A stretch of 64,000 nucleotides of DNA, from positions 62,001 through 126,000 of the forward strand of contig JACVVK020000334.1 of assembly GCA_018292915.2 (NCBI GenBank), read 5' to 3'. The notes beneath the pieces were generated by a model. That model did not search any database. It was not told the DNA's origin and was given only the letters and a program-made list of their open reading frames with translations. Shown here in pieces: positions 44,701 through 55,506 of this stretch (the first letter of the stretch is position 1; each line of letters opens with the position of its first letter). A program made the position numbers and the translations under genes. The stretch comes from Batillaria attramentaria (Eukaryota; Mollusca; Gastropoda; Batillariidae).

Positions 44701-47700
44701 AACATACAGAACAGGTACACACGTTGTTGTTGTTGTTGTTGAATTATTATTATTTCAATTGTTTACGGTATGTTTGTTCAGTGAAAGAAAAATGAAACTT
44801 TTGATAGAATGTTAATAACGACAACTATACTGTACATATATAAGATAATGATGCATAGTAACAACAAACAACAACAACAACAACAACGACGAAACTATTA
44901 CTACTACTACTACTACTATTACTACTTATTATTAAGCGTTGCACACTAATATGTCACTCGCCGTATCGACACAATACTGTTGTTGTTGTTTTCAGTTTTA
45001 AAAATTGTCAACATTTAAATTGTGCACAGTTTGTTTGCTATATAACTGGAAAATGAAATATTTTTGGTAAATGTTTACACCGAGAAAAAAAAACTATAGG
45101 CAGGAGGGTGGGTGGGTGTTTGGGGGTTTAACGTCCTTTTCCACCACATGGGGTGATATCAAAGACGGGGCAACGATGAAATAGCCAGCAGAAATATTTG
45201 GCCCCAGCCGGGATCGAACTCACGACCCGAGCATTAGAAGTCAAACGCTCTACCATTCGACCACCCCGGCTCCCCCTATAGGAAGGAACATTATCATTTT
45301 TTCAGATGAAAAATAATTATAATCATTATCATCATCATCATTATGATAGTCGTCGTCGTCATCGTCGTCATCATCGGGGAGCCGGGGTGGACGAATGGTA
45401 GAGTGTTGGACTTGTAATGCTCGGGTCGTGAGTTCGTATCCCGGCTGGGGACAAATGTTTGTGCTGGCTTTTTCATCGTTGCCTCGTCTTTGCTATCATA
45501 CTTACGTGGTGGAAAAGGACGTTAAACGCCCAAACACCCACCCACCCACTCGTCATCTTCATCATCATCATCATCATCATCATCATTATCATCATCATCA
45601 TCATCGTTGTATGAAGCGTTGCATACTGCTAGGCTTGTGTCCGTGTGGACAAAGTCCACTACAATGTGTGTAACTGTACAATGACAGTAATCTGTAGTGA
45701 AGCATGTCTATACTTTGTACAGTCAACTCACTTCAAGTTTCCTGCTTCAGCACAAACCAACTAACGCCTGGAATATTGTATAATAGACTTCCTCACCTGC
45801 TGTAGTGAAGCATGTCTATACTTTGTACAGTCAACTCACTTCAAGTTTCCTGCTTCAACACAAACCAACTAACGCCTGGAATATTGTATAATAGACTTCC
45901 TCACCTGCTGTAGTGAAGCATGTCTATACTTTGTACAGTCAACTCACTTCAAGTTTCCTGCTTCAACACAAACCAACTAACGCTTGGAATATTGTATAAT
46001 AGACTTCCTCACCTGCTGTAGTGAAGCATGTCTATACTTTGTACAGTCAACTCACTTCAAGTTTCCTGCTTCAGCACAAAACAACTAACGCCTGGAATAT
46101 TGTATGATAGACTTCCTCACCTGCTGTAGTGAAGCATGTCTATACTTTGTACAGTCAACTCACTTCAAGTTTCCTGCTTCAGCACAAACCAACTAACGCC
46201 TGGAATATTGTATGATAGACTTCCTCACCTGCTGTAGTGAAGCATGTCTATACTTTGTACAGTCAACTCACTTCAAGTTTCCTGCTTCACCACAAACCAA
46301 CTAACGCCTGGAATATTGTATGATAGACTTCCTCACCTGCTGTAGTGAAGCATGTCTATACTTTGTACAGTCAACTCACTTCAAGTTTCCTGCTTCAGCA
46401 CAAACCAACTAACGCCTGGAATATTGTATGATAGACTTCCTCACCTGCTGTAGTGAAGCATGTCTATACTTTGTACAGTCAACTCACTTCAAGTTTCCTG
46501 CTTCACCACAAACCAACTAACGCCTGGAATATTGTATGATAGACTTCCTCACCTGCTGTAGTGAAGCATGTCTATACTTTGTACAGTCAACTCACTTCAA
46601 GTTTCCTGCTTCACCACAAACCAACTAACGCCTGGAATATTGTATGATAGACTTCCTCACCTGCTGACAAGTGTTTGGTACAGATCACGTGACACTGTGG
46701 GGTCCGTTCTACACGCCATGCGCTGGGTCCACCAACTGTCCAGTTTCCCGAGTACAGCGGCGTCCACGTGCCAGGGCGTGGTGCGGTCAGACATGACGTC
46801 ACTACACACACACAGCGCCACGGCCGCTCTCACGTCTGGAGCACCCACACACCCACACACCCGCTGAAAAAGGGGAGCGTATTCATCGTCACGTGACAGT
46901 TTATACTCAAAAGCAAATGGCTGATCGGGTGATGAGGTCACGTAATAATGATAATTAAATAATAATAATAAACAGAATAATAATGATGATGATAAACAAT
47001 AATATTGATAATAAAAAATAGAAATAATGATAAATAATAATAATAAATGAGTATTGTATAGGAGCTTTACCCAATTTCATAGCGTCAAAGCGCCGCGAAC
47101 TGAACCCGACACGCACGCTCATGTGAATCACACGCATTCTCTCACACGCTGGACATGAACACATTACAATCACGTGGTGCGAAGGGAGAGCTCAGCAAAT
47201 TAAGTTTCGAAATTTAGAATTGCAATTATTTACTAATTTTGTGTGCTGAACATTTTCAAAGCAGAGGGGGAGGAAGCCGGAGTACCCAGAGAGAACCCCT
47301 GACCATCAGCCCGAATGAACGGTGTCATGTACGAGAAGGAAAAATTATTGAGCGAATGTACTTCACCCGTGCATTTGACATTTGACAAGATTAACACAAC
47401 GGGACTCGTGTCAGTGTGGTCATTATTTGCTTTGCGGCGAAGGCTGTGGCTGGCTGGTCTATTTATAGAAACTTTCACGGACATGTTAATACATGAAAAC
47501 CACGGCACTTTGCAAGGAAGCCGTGTTTCTGTAATACAGTGGATTAGGAGCGTGCTCGTCTGAACGCTGTATACAAATCCTGAAGTCTACGAACTGAAAA
47601 ACGAAGAAAAAAACAAAAACAAACAAAAAACAAACATTTGGTATGTCGCAGTCTCCACTGTGTACACTAACGAATGTTAGAATTAACGAATTGTGCAGAC

Positions 47701-48934
47701 AAAGTGAGTTTCTGACCTGTGCCAGCTGACTGTCTCCATCCAACACGTGCTGTAGCTGCGTCCTGCTGATGTAGGGCAGGATCAGCGTTTTGCGGACACT
47801 CACTCCCGGCGCCACGTCACTCATCACGTGATTCACAACCTGCTCACACTTGTCCAGCTGTTTCACGGCCTTGGTGACCTTGTCAGCCACAGCTTTGTCT
47901 GTTGGGTTGTTGTCATGGATACCGACTGACTTGATCTCCCCGAGCAGAACGCCGTATTTGCGGTGTATGACGATGACGTCAAAGTCGCCCTCTCGCTGTG
48001 TGGAGGGAAGATCCCCGGGTAGCGGGAACTGAGCAGCGTGGGTAGCATCCAGCTTGTTCAGGTAGTCAGTGAAGTCTAGTGACGACATCACAAACATGGC
48101 TTCCTGTCGCTGCTCTCCTAGCGTCTGTAGACAGTACAGCACGTGCTGTTGGGCGAAGTCGTCACGTGAGTCGGTTTCTTGCACGTTGATTGGCTGAGCG
48201 ACTGGATGCTGCTCTCTGGTCCACAGACTGTGGTCCGTGTGTCGTATGTTGATTGGCTGGGTGATGGGGACGTATTCCCGTGTCCACATGCTGTATGCTG
48301 AGTGACCTGGTGTTACATGAGACGTGTGTTGACCTGTTTCCCGTGTCCACATACTATGTGATGAGTGTTGTCTCATCGCGCTACGACTATTGCCTGAAGG
48401 TGAGACAAACGGAGGACTGACAAATCCCGGTAAAGGTCGCAACACCAGGACCGGTTGCCCGGCAACAGTGTCTCTATCATACGGCACACGGTTCATGATG
48501 TAGGGTGGCACACAGTAAGTCCGGGTGTCAAGGTCACGGTATAGTGACGTCACCACGCGTCTCCACTCATTCTCCAAAGTCTGTTGCGTAGTCACTGAGC
48601 CTGAGGTGGTGACTGGTGTAGAAGTTGCTGGTGAGGTGGTGACTGGTGTAGTAGTTACTGGTGAGGTGGTGACTGGTGTAGTAGTTACTGGTGAGGTGGT
48701 GACTGGTGTAGTAGTTACTGGTGAGGTGGTGACTGATGTAGTAGTTACTGGTGAGGTTGTGACTGATGTAGTGGTAGCTAGTGTAATTGTGACTGGGGTG
48801 GTGGCTGCTTGTGATGTGGTGACAAGGGCTGTAACTGCTGGTGAGGTGGTGACTGGGAGTGACGTGGAGCTAGTGACCGTGGCAGGGTGAGTGTTCCCTG
48901 GTCCAGGATCTGATGCTGGAGGTCTTTCCGACAT
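41255..48934 (-). CDS. NERD-like nuclease / SF1 helicase, five-exon gene (paralog B)
   Basis: Five exons join in consistent phases: 48934-47717, 46863-46661, 44695-44204, 42610-42180 and 41703-41255. They total 2793 nt, or 930 residues plus TAG. Residues 1-150 or so are T/S/P/V-rich repeats. Asp319 and Glu333-x-Lys335 form a PD-(D/E)XK core like that of NERD nucleases. The helicase follows: a Q-motif-like 'LTPGQLDLL' (Gln517), Walker A GPPGTGKT (532-539), Walker B Asp631-Glu632, a motif IV-like 'PLRSCPAVV', a motif V-like 'HGLE' (880-883) and motif VI-like 'SRC' (917-919), where SF1 usually has an Arg-rich TRA. Such proteins are expected to act on DNA or RNA with ATP. The biological role is unknown; bacterial NERD-helicases are linked to nucleic-acid processing and sometimes defence. 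Donor and acceptor sites are all canonical. No transcript evidence is available. Confidence 0.75.
41704..42179 (-). other. Intron 4
   Basis: GTATGT donor at 42179 and CAG acceptor at 41704. It contains a G-run at 41881-41894 and T/G-rich sequence. No other gene is seen. Confidence 0.65.
42180..42610 (-). CDS. Exon 4 (central helicase region)
   Basis: 431 nt, phase 2 in and phase 1 out. It encodes 'CNRIIGPRTQRLVRELL', 'LSLWAASVYIADIP' and the motif IV-like 'LTVPLRSCPAVVREV'. An alternative acceptor 24 nt further into the exon (gacgacag|t) would also keep phase, so the start is slightly uncertain. Confidence 0.65.
43060..43455 (+). repeat. SINE family B, longest copy
   Basis: Head 'gtcggtggtctagtggttaa', B-box-like 'gggttcgtgtcccac', a body of about 330 bp including 'ggccgatcgtcgggggttct' and 'gcggcgctttgagctgattc', and an (ATT)n tail at 43437-43455. 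It defines the family at about 395 bp. Confidence 0.8.
43547..43712 (-). repeat. SINE family A copy
   Basis: On the minus strand: 'gagccgggatagccaaatgg' head, 'gtcgtgagttccaatcccgg', and 'tacgtggtggaaaaggacgt' tail. Confidence 0.8.
43715..43780. repeat. Short AAGTC/AAAGTC tandem repeat
   Basis: About ten units of 5-6 bp at the head end of the adjacent SINE. Confidence 0.85.
44204..44695 (-). CDS. Exon 3 (Walker A and Walker B of the SF1 helicase)
   Basis: 492 nt, phase 2 on both sides. Walker A GPPGTGKT is encoded at 44500-44523 and the Walker B DE at 44221-44226. The acceptor is tgttgacag|g. Its intact P-loop and uninterrupted frame argue that the gene is under constraint. Confidence 0.75.
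45105..45274 (-). repeat. SINE family A copy (inverted partner)
   Basis: Complete head and tail on the minus strand. Only about 100 bp from an opposite-orientation copy at 45375, so a transcript across both could fold into a long duplex. Confidence 0.85.
45375..45551 (+). repeat. SINE family A copy (inverted partner)
   Basis: Head 'gagccggggtggacgaatgg', B-box-like 'gtgagttcgtatcccggct', tail 'tacgtggtggaaaaggacgt' and 'aaacacccacccaccc'. Confidence 0.85.
45691..46660. repeat. 108-bp intronic tandem repeat, nine units
   Basis: The unit begins ctgtagtgaagcatgtctat. The spacing of tagtgaagcatg is exactly 108 (45695, 45803, 45911, ...). Each unit ends in cctcacctgctg, which on the minus strand is CAGCAG|GTGAGG, the exon 2 splice donor with its exonic CAGCAG. 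The array thus repeats the donor-proximal intron. Confidence 0.95.
46661..46863 (-). CDS. Exon 2
   Basis: 203 nt, phase 0 in and phase 2 out. The acceptor has a good pyrimidine tract (cgctcccctttttcag|cgg). It encodes a linker region with 'GKLDSWWTQRMACR' between nuclease and helicase. The function of this region is not recognised. Confidence 0.7.
46864..47716 (-). other. Intron 1, with SINE and empty TE site
   Basis: GTCAGA donor at 47716. Contains AAT-rich sequence (46945-47045), a family B SINE (47040-47365) and the un-inserted target of the 2.07-kb element at about 47494. Confidence 0.65.
47040..47365 (-). repeat. SINE family B copy
   Basis: Minus-strand match to 43060-43455, missing the tRNA-like head. 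The same insertion, head present, is seen at 1-91 beside paralog A. Confidence 0.75.
47717..48934 (-). CDS. Exon 1 (mucin-like N-terminus and nuclease core)
   Basis: 406 codons, phase 0 donor. Closely similar to 2463-3656, with 8 extra residues in the T/S/P/V repeat. The nuclease core residues Asp319, Glu333 and Lys335 are conserved in both paralogs. Confidence 0.8.
48600..48850. repeat. Coding minisatellite, about 30-bp units (paralog B)
   Basis: Same unit as 3340-3575 (ggtgaggtggtgactggtgt). The 5'-most coding units are more diverged than the central ones, which are nearly identical, suggesting ongoing homogenisation. Confidence 0.85.
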
Positions 48935-49335
48935 TTTGTCACGATCTGGGTCCGGTCACAGCGTCACCAATTTTGCTACCGGCGTAAATAACATGTGACA
49001 GATCCAGACATCGTGAGCACTTTGTGTACTGTCTGTGGTGAAGGTTTACACACTGTGTGAAAGAGTCACGTGATTACTGTGTGTGATGAAGGTTTAAAAG
49101 AGTCACGTGATTAAGACAGATTCCTTCTGGAGCTTTGAATGCTGTACGTGCCGCGCCAGACACATGAATTATGATCTCGTTGTCTTGACCATAATGTTTT
49201 TCTCTCTGGCGTCATGTTGTGTCGTGATTGTTTATAACGACTGAAAACTCTAGTTGTGGCCATGATACAGTGCTGGGTGAACACGAAGACAAAGAAATGT
49301 GTAGACATCAGGAGACTGACAGCTTCTTACAGACA
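48935..49335 (-). promoter_or_regulatory. Putative 5' flank / promoter of the nuclease-helicase gene
   Basis: Shares with paralog A the block 'gagtcacgtg.ttaagacagattcc' near 49100-49130. In this copy the 'gagtcacgtg' phrase occurs twice (about 49064 and 49101) with a duplicated 'gtgatgaaggttta'-like spacer. No TATA box is assigned. Confidence 0.35.
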
Positions 49336-49339
49336 AGAT

Positions 49340-49832
49340 GAGTAACCCTGTTCAGGCGTTTTGACCAGGAAAGTGAACATAAAAGTGTTGATAAAACGTG
49401 GTTGGAGAAGAAATCTTCTTTCCGCAGCAGGTCCGCACGCTGTAGATGCACTATGACGTCCAACCTGATCTCACCATTAAATTTACAACAGTTTCACAAA
49501 TAATCCATCTTCATTTCATTGAGTTCCATGTCCAAAGCAATTCAGAAACTTGTTCTCAAGGGTTCATTCCATCTCTCATGTCTATCAAACAGTTTTATCC
49601 GTGTCAGTTTTTTCGTCAGCAAGTCTCACTGTCCGAGAAACTTCCTCAAAGTGAAGTAATGCGTGAGACAACATGTACAATATGTCCAGCTGACTGATGC
49701 TGTAGTGATGAAACTGCTGTAATGAAACTTCCTCACAGTGAAGTAATGCGTGAGACAACAGGTACATATACATACACACTCCTGGCTTAAAGGTCTGCAA
49801 TCTCAGCAAAAAGCCCCACACATTGCGTTTTT
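49340..49832. other. Unassigned stretch upstream of the gene
   Basis: Contains a short duplicated phrase ('cttcctcaaagtgaagtaat' and 'cttcctcacagtgaagtaat', near 49640 and 49729). Otherwise no signal. Confidence 0.5.
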
Positions 49833-50058
49833 ATGTTGTTTCCATAGTAATGGAAACAACATCATAGGACGGGCTAAATTTTCCACGTTCATGGGCAAGC
49901 ATCTGTGGTACAAACGCACGTCACTGCCGATCTCCCGCAGAGACGATTTTGCAAGTGTAACTCTGACAATGACGTAAGAAAACATGCGTCATCGATGCTG
50001 ACATGTACGGTCCGCCGAACGCGCTTCTCCTCCTCAGTGAGTGCCGTCTGTGCGTATG

Positions 50059-50090
<32 letters not shown>

Positions 50091-51816
50091 GCTGTGTGTG
50101 TGTGAATTGTGTCCAGGCCCGTTTCTTCGAAAATACTCAACCGAATGGCTTCAAATTTGGGGTATCCAAATATATCAAAATGTTACATTAGAGGAACCAA
50201 GCGTGTGATGATTGCTTAAGTGATTTGGGAGTTATCGCCCTTTTGAGACAAGTTGGTTGTCTTTCGTGTACAGGCGTAATATTTATTTAAATCACTCAAT
50301 TTTTTGGCAGTAGATAGCTTGAATACGGACTCTGAACAGAGTCACTACTAGAAAATGGTCGCTCTTATAGTTTTCATGTAAACCGAGCCTGAGTTGACAT
50401 TGCATGTGAACCCAGTTCAGATGCCTATTTCTCCGAAAATACTGAACCGATCGATTTCAAATTTGGGGTTTCTAAATGAATCAGGATTGTTGAATAGATG
50501 TCCCGATCCAGGTACGATTGCACACATGATTTGAGTTATCGCCCTTTTCAGAAAAAGTGGCTTTTTGGCGTTTAAAGGCGTAATATTTACCTAAACCACT
50601 CCATTTTTTGGACATAGATAGCATGAATACGGACTCTCAACTAAGTGAATTTTGGAGGTTGTCGCTTTTATACTTTTGGCGTAAGCCGTACCTGATGAAA
50701 GTGCTGGTGAACACACTTTAGATCTCAAAATCGCTCCTACTATACATAGATAATGAGCCTGGGGTGCCATAAAAAATATACAAAAAAATTAGAAAAATTC
50801 ACTGCAGCCGTTATCGTCAGTTGACTCGAAAATTTGTACTCACAGCACATTTCCTCTACAAGCCACACGCCTCACAAACATCGAAGAAGAGACGCACGCG
50901 CACTGACGTAAAGTAAGTGCGTCATGTTTGATTGACGTGATGCTGTTTTTTCTTGGGGGTGTCTCGCCACTTTCTTTCCGAATTCTTCTGTTTGGAGACG
51001 TGGTGTATTTTACTTCTACTATGTCGCCATCTTCGTGCAATCGCAGAGAAGACACGGGATATAACAGAATACAACTCCAATACTTTATGAACAGAATATG
51101 CACGGAGAACAAATTCATGAAAGAAGAAGAACCCAGAACGCTGTGCAGGGCTGCTTACGTACTGAACAGGTCAGATCCATCGCAGAAAAGGCACGCGCGC
51201 ACTGACGCAAAAGGCAGTATCAGCGTCATTTTTCCGACGTCATGTTTGATTGACGTGATACTGGCATTTCTTGGGGATGTGTCGCCACTTTTTGGACGTT
51301 CTCTATGTGTAGACGGGGAAAGCGGGAGTTTCATTGATGTAGTGTGCTTTGTTTTTCCCACTGACTCTCACTCAATAGCATAGTAGAGTGAGAGAACACC
51401 ACATAGGTCTCAATGGAGCACAAACGCGGCTCGCGCGAGTCTCTGTGTGTGTGTGCGTGTGCGCGTACGTGCGTGCGTGTGCGCGTACGTGCGTGCGTGT
51501 GAGTGTGTGCGCGCGCGCGTGTGTATGTCTGACATAACACATAGTTAGAAAACGTTCGCCGCGCAGACTTGTCTGTTAAACATATTGGGTCGGTATTAAT
51601 TCGATCTTTACACTGCGCACGCAGCATCAACACTTCAATTTTCATTGCTTTCATTGCAAGAACTGTATCAAAGTTATTACACGAAATGTATTATGCGTCA
51701 TCCCAGTGAGGAAAAACGTCATAGATTTCAAAGAATACAACTTGACGTCTCTCTTTCAAAAACAAGATTGGTGTGACAGCCCGGTAAGTTGTTTCCATTC
51801 AGAGAGAGAGAGAGAG

Positions 51817-51900
<84 letters not shown>

Positions 51901-51984
51901 GATACATGGCATTACAAAAGAACGACCGTGACGATAGCAGGTGATTAAATGGAAACAACATATTGGGCTGGTGGCCATCTTGTT
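49833..51984 (-). mobile_element. 2.1-kb non-autonomous terminal-inverted-repeat element, copy 2
   Basis: Inverted copy of 217-2288. The hairpin terminus lies at 49833-49862, and the opposite ATGGAAACAACAT end at 51949-51961 is followed by the shared 'attgggctggtggccatc'. The internal CA/CT tract is much longer than in copy 1 (51802-51900). The rest is highly similar, including both internal duplications. No transposase. Confidence 0.75.
51802..51900. repeat. (GA)n(GT)n microsatellite inside the element
   Basis: Expanded counterpart of 300-352. Confidence 0.95.
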
Positions 51985-53006
51985 TAAAACTGCGACTCCT
52001 TCGACTGTGCATAATCCAGGCAACTCTGTCACAGTTACAGAGCTTTCAGCGCCTCGGGGACCCCTATAAAACCAGAGCACGAGTTTGCCGTGACATTATT
52101 TGGCTTTTGTTCAGGGAGCGAGACACATCGCTACAGTGTCTACCGAATGTTGAGTGCTGCACGATGTTTCTTGCTCAGTGTCACAAAACGCAAACTGAGC
52201 TGTGAAATCAGGCTGCCCTTGGCTTTTATTGGGGTTTCAGGGACGCTGAAAACTCTGCAACTGTGAGAGTTGACTGTGCTTGCACGGTCGAGTCTCTAAG
52301 ATTTTTTTTTTCACACATCGGAAAGCTTTTTGTTGGGAGCTTAGATCTTTAAACTGAAGTGCTGTCATGATCGTAGCGCGAGTGTCTGAACTGTGTCCCA
52401 TACACGAGTAATTCATACTGTCCCCACCCACCCTCCCCCCTTCACTCCTATCTCTCATGAGAAACAAGTGTAGAGGTGGGGTGACAGAGGGTGGGGTATC
52501 TGTAGCAGTGAAGGTTTTCTCGGGTTACAGGTTAAACACGCAGCTAGTGTCGTCTTGCCAAAACTCTACAGCGACAAAAGGAACTGGATAATATTACCTT
52601 AGTGATGTGCACGGACCGTAACAATGAACAGCAAAGAACGATCCGCGTGCTCAGTGAAGCAGAACTACAGCACGGTTGTTGTAGTCAGTTTCTGTATGAT
52701 AACTCAAAATGGTTCACTCGATTTGCCGTGTGAGACAATGAATCCCCTACACATAGATACCACAGCTGTCTTATACAAAGTCGTGTGATGTTGTCGATGC
52801 CAAACCACGAACAGTTCAGTCTGAAGTATGTCTATAGAATTTGCATGAATTGTAAACTTGTCATTACTGTCCTGCAGTCCTACTTTTAATTAAGCCGTTT
52901 TCATAGACAAACTACATGTAGCATACAAGACGGCGCTTCACTACAGTTACAAACAAAACCTCATTAGTGTTACCTCATTTCAACATCCCATATTGTTTTT
53001 CTTCCT

Positions 53007-53010
<4 letters not shown>
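51985..53010. other. Unassigned stretch
   Basis: Unique-looking sequence. No frame with recognisable domain, no tandem or dispersed repeat identified. Confidence 0.5.

Positions 53011-53011
<1 letters not shown>

Positions 53012-53050
<39 letters not shown>
53012..53050. repeat. (CA)n microsatellite
   Basis: Pure CA tract. Confidence 0.95.
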
Positions 53051-53052
<2 letters not shown>

Positions 53053-53890
53053 CATTGTATTGTATCAGTTATCTGTAGTGACGTGTGGTGTACGTGTCAG
53101 TATACCCGTGTAAAGTGTTACTGCTACGAGAAGGGGGCGTGTTTTGATGAGGCGTCTCCTACACCAGGATACTTTGTCTGACTTCCTGTACGTTCATCAG
53201 TCTCCCGTTGTGTATAGTTTACCTACTTGGTTATCCTGGGGCCAACCCCTCGTCACCACTACGTTATTGTTACGTCAAACAACACAACACGACCACAAAC
53301 AATACACTCTCTCTATATCTGTCACAGACAATTAAATCAAAATGAACAAAACTTTATTATTCACAAAACCTCCTCCTCCCTTGGTTCTTCACGTAATTCA
53401 TTTTGACATAGGTTCAGTCAGTATCTACACAACTCAACTATATAATCACACAGCCGACGTAACTAACTCACGGAAATAAAAGTGCCCACGATGCACGCGT
53501 TCAGTTTACGAGTCTTCTGCTGTTGTTTGGTTTATATCACTCCCAACTTTGTTGTTTTATCCCAAAACAAAGCCACCCCCCGTGTCTATCCCAGCTACTT
53601 GCCTTACAACAACGGAGGAGATTTCCCGCGTATTCCGTGCGCTAGACCCCACACTCTGCAACCCTCTACCCAACACTAAGTCTACCCACTACTCTATACA
53701 CCCGCTCATAATGTTCTGTCAACCATCTAAGATGTAGGTAATTATTACAAGTCCACTATTCTGTCGACACGTTAGAGACAAAAGAGGGGCGACAACACAC
53801 TCTGTCTCCTAACGTTCGCTTATAATCACTACCACTACCCTACGTCTACACTTATCAACTATGACCAAATTAAAAACCCACTATATTTCC
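53051..53890. other. Unassigned stretch
   Basis: No supported gene. An AATAAA-type signal on the minus strand near 53350 could mark an RNA 3' end, but no upstream exon is recognisable. Confidence 0.4.
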
Positions 53891-53896
53891 AGAAAC

Positions 53897-53985
53897 GCTG
53901 ATGGGTGGGTGTTTGGGAGTTTAACGTCCTTTTCCAACACGTGTGGGTGATATCAAAGATGGGGCAACGAGGAAACGTGTCTCTG
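53897..53985 (-). repeat. SINE family A 3' fragment
   Basis: Minus strand: 'gatatcacccacacgtgttg' and 'ggacgttaaactcccaaaca' tail. It truncates the 3' end of the neighbouring LINE. Confidence 0.7.
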
Positions 53986-54872
53986 TCTAAAAGGTGTCTT
54001 TTCTTCCATCTTCCAAGAACCTTTCTTACTTCGTGCAGTTTTCCTTCAAAGTTTAAATAACTGATCTGGTCCATATTGACGGAAAATACTATGCCTAGAG
54101 CTTTGAAAATACCCGGATCCCACTGAAAGTTACGATCCCTTAAAAATCGGACCCCGCATTTACGCCTGTTTCCTATCCATATAATATTCGTTTTCTCATT
54201 GTTAATTACTAGACCTGACATTTCAGCAAATTTATCGAGGGTGTGTCTAGTTTCACAAAATGATTTTTCTCTACCATCTAAAAATATAGTTGTATCATCT
54301 GCGAACAGATTCAGTAGGACCTCGTTATTACGTACTTTAATACCCTTGATATCATTGTTCTTTCTCAGCATCAGTGATAATATTTCGGCTGCTATAAGGT
54401 ATAAATATGCCGAGACGGGCCCCCCCTGTCTACAGCCTCTGTGTAGGGCAAACCAGCTAGAATATTGTCCATTGAGATATACACAAGATTTTGCATTTTT
54501 GTATAATGTGCTGAACCAGCGGACCATTGTCGGGGTAAACTGAAAGAAATGCAAACATTGTTCAATAAAACGCCATGAAACACTGTCGAACGCTTTCTGA
54601 AAGTCTACTGTAATAATCAATCCTGGAATATGCTCCTTTTCTGTATACATCGTAACATCATACAATGTTCTGATACACTCTCCAATATATCAGCCTTTTA
54701 AGAAACCCTTCTGACACTCATCGCGGACAAAATCCTCAGATTCAAAGTTTAAGTCTGTCTCTCGGAGTAAATAAACATTCTGTAGAAAATCAAAAACATC
54801 CCTCCTCTTTTTATTATTCTGGATACCATTAACATTGTATGAAACAAATTTAAAGTTTTCTTTCCCCGCCAT
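53986..54872 (-). pseudogene. Tx1/L1-superclade LINE ORF2, internally deleted
   Basis: ORF2 begins at 54872 with an endonuclease opening ('FKFVSYNVNGIQNNKKRRDV'). After about 50 codons it jumps to the RT region ('ECQKGFLKG', stop, then from 54665 'TVDFQKAFDSVSW', 'GCRQGGPVSAYLYLIAAEIL' and catalytic 'FADD' at about 54301-54312). The rest of the endonuclease and the RT N-terminal domain are deleted, and the 3' end is cut at 53986. It is related to 18180-20095 but clearly a different, diverged copy. Confidence 0.8.
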
Positions 54873-55173
54873 TATGGTGCGTATATAACTATGAATAGCG
54901 TTTTACTGAAGCCATAACAGGAGGTCATAACCTCAAACTCAAAGCACTGATTATACAGTAGAAATCTGTCTATACATACACAAACTCTGGCCAGAAAACA
55001 AACCATAAGGACAACTACACGACACTGATGACAAATGGACACTAAACAAACAAAAAGGAGCAAGAGAACAAAAGAAGTAATCATTGTGTGAAACACTGCT
55101 CAAATGACACACCTTTGTCAAAAAAAAAAAAATGAAAAAAAAAAGGGTCAAGAGGCATTAAGGCCGCCTCAGG

Positions 55174-55506
55174 TCACACTGACCTCACGTGGAGCAGTCT
55201 CCTTTCACAATCGTATTCCGTGAAAATACTCCAAAAATACGGCAGCTGGCCGCCAAACGCGGACCGCACAGTGGTAGCAAAAGCATTGGGTATCCATTCC
55301 AAGCATACATGTTTTACATAAACTCCATGAAAGTGGATGTGTACAGGTTGAAGTGGCTGGACTAGCGTGATGCAGGGGCCAGTCAATCTGACATTGACCT
55401 TGTAGCCTATCACGTGATATAAACACTCATCACGTGATGCAAACACAACAGACACACGTGGGCTAGGCCCATTCACAAATCGCCATGGTATGGGCCCCAG
55501 GGTCAC
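55174..55506 (-). CDS. Unrecognised 110-codon frame between LINE ORF1 and ORF2
   Basis: A complete frame on the LINE's sense strand with protein-like composition ('GPIPWRFVNGPSPRVSVVFA', 'VKHVCLEWIPNAFATTVRSA'). It lies in the about 940-bp gap between ORF1 and ORF2. I do not recognise a domain. It could be an extra LINE frame, a fragment of a second ORF1-type protein, or chance. Confidence 0.25.
   Translation of the reverse strand: MTLGPIPWRFVNGPSPRVSVVFASRDECLYHVIGYKVNVRLTGPCITLVQPLQPVHIHFHGVYVKHVCLEWIPNAFATTVRSAFGGQLPYFWSIFTEYDCERRLLHVRSV

Larger units (their letters stand above)
44696..46660 (-). other. Intron 2, with inverted SINE pair and 108-bp array
   Basis: GTGAGG donor at 46660 and ACAG acceptor at 44696. 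Contents: GTT/ACT microsatellites (44727-44935), two head-to-head family A SINEs (45105-45551), ATC microsatellites (45307-45375, 45554-45607) and the 108-bp tandem array (45691-46660). Confidence 0.7.

Noticed and set aside
47486..47716. Extension of exon 1 to a 482-codon protein
   Set aside because: A GTCAGA donor after 47717 is shared by both paralogs at phase 0. Downstream open sequence is low-complexity intron that differs between paralogs.
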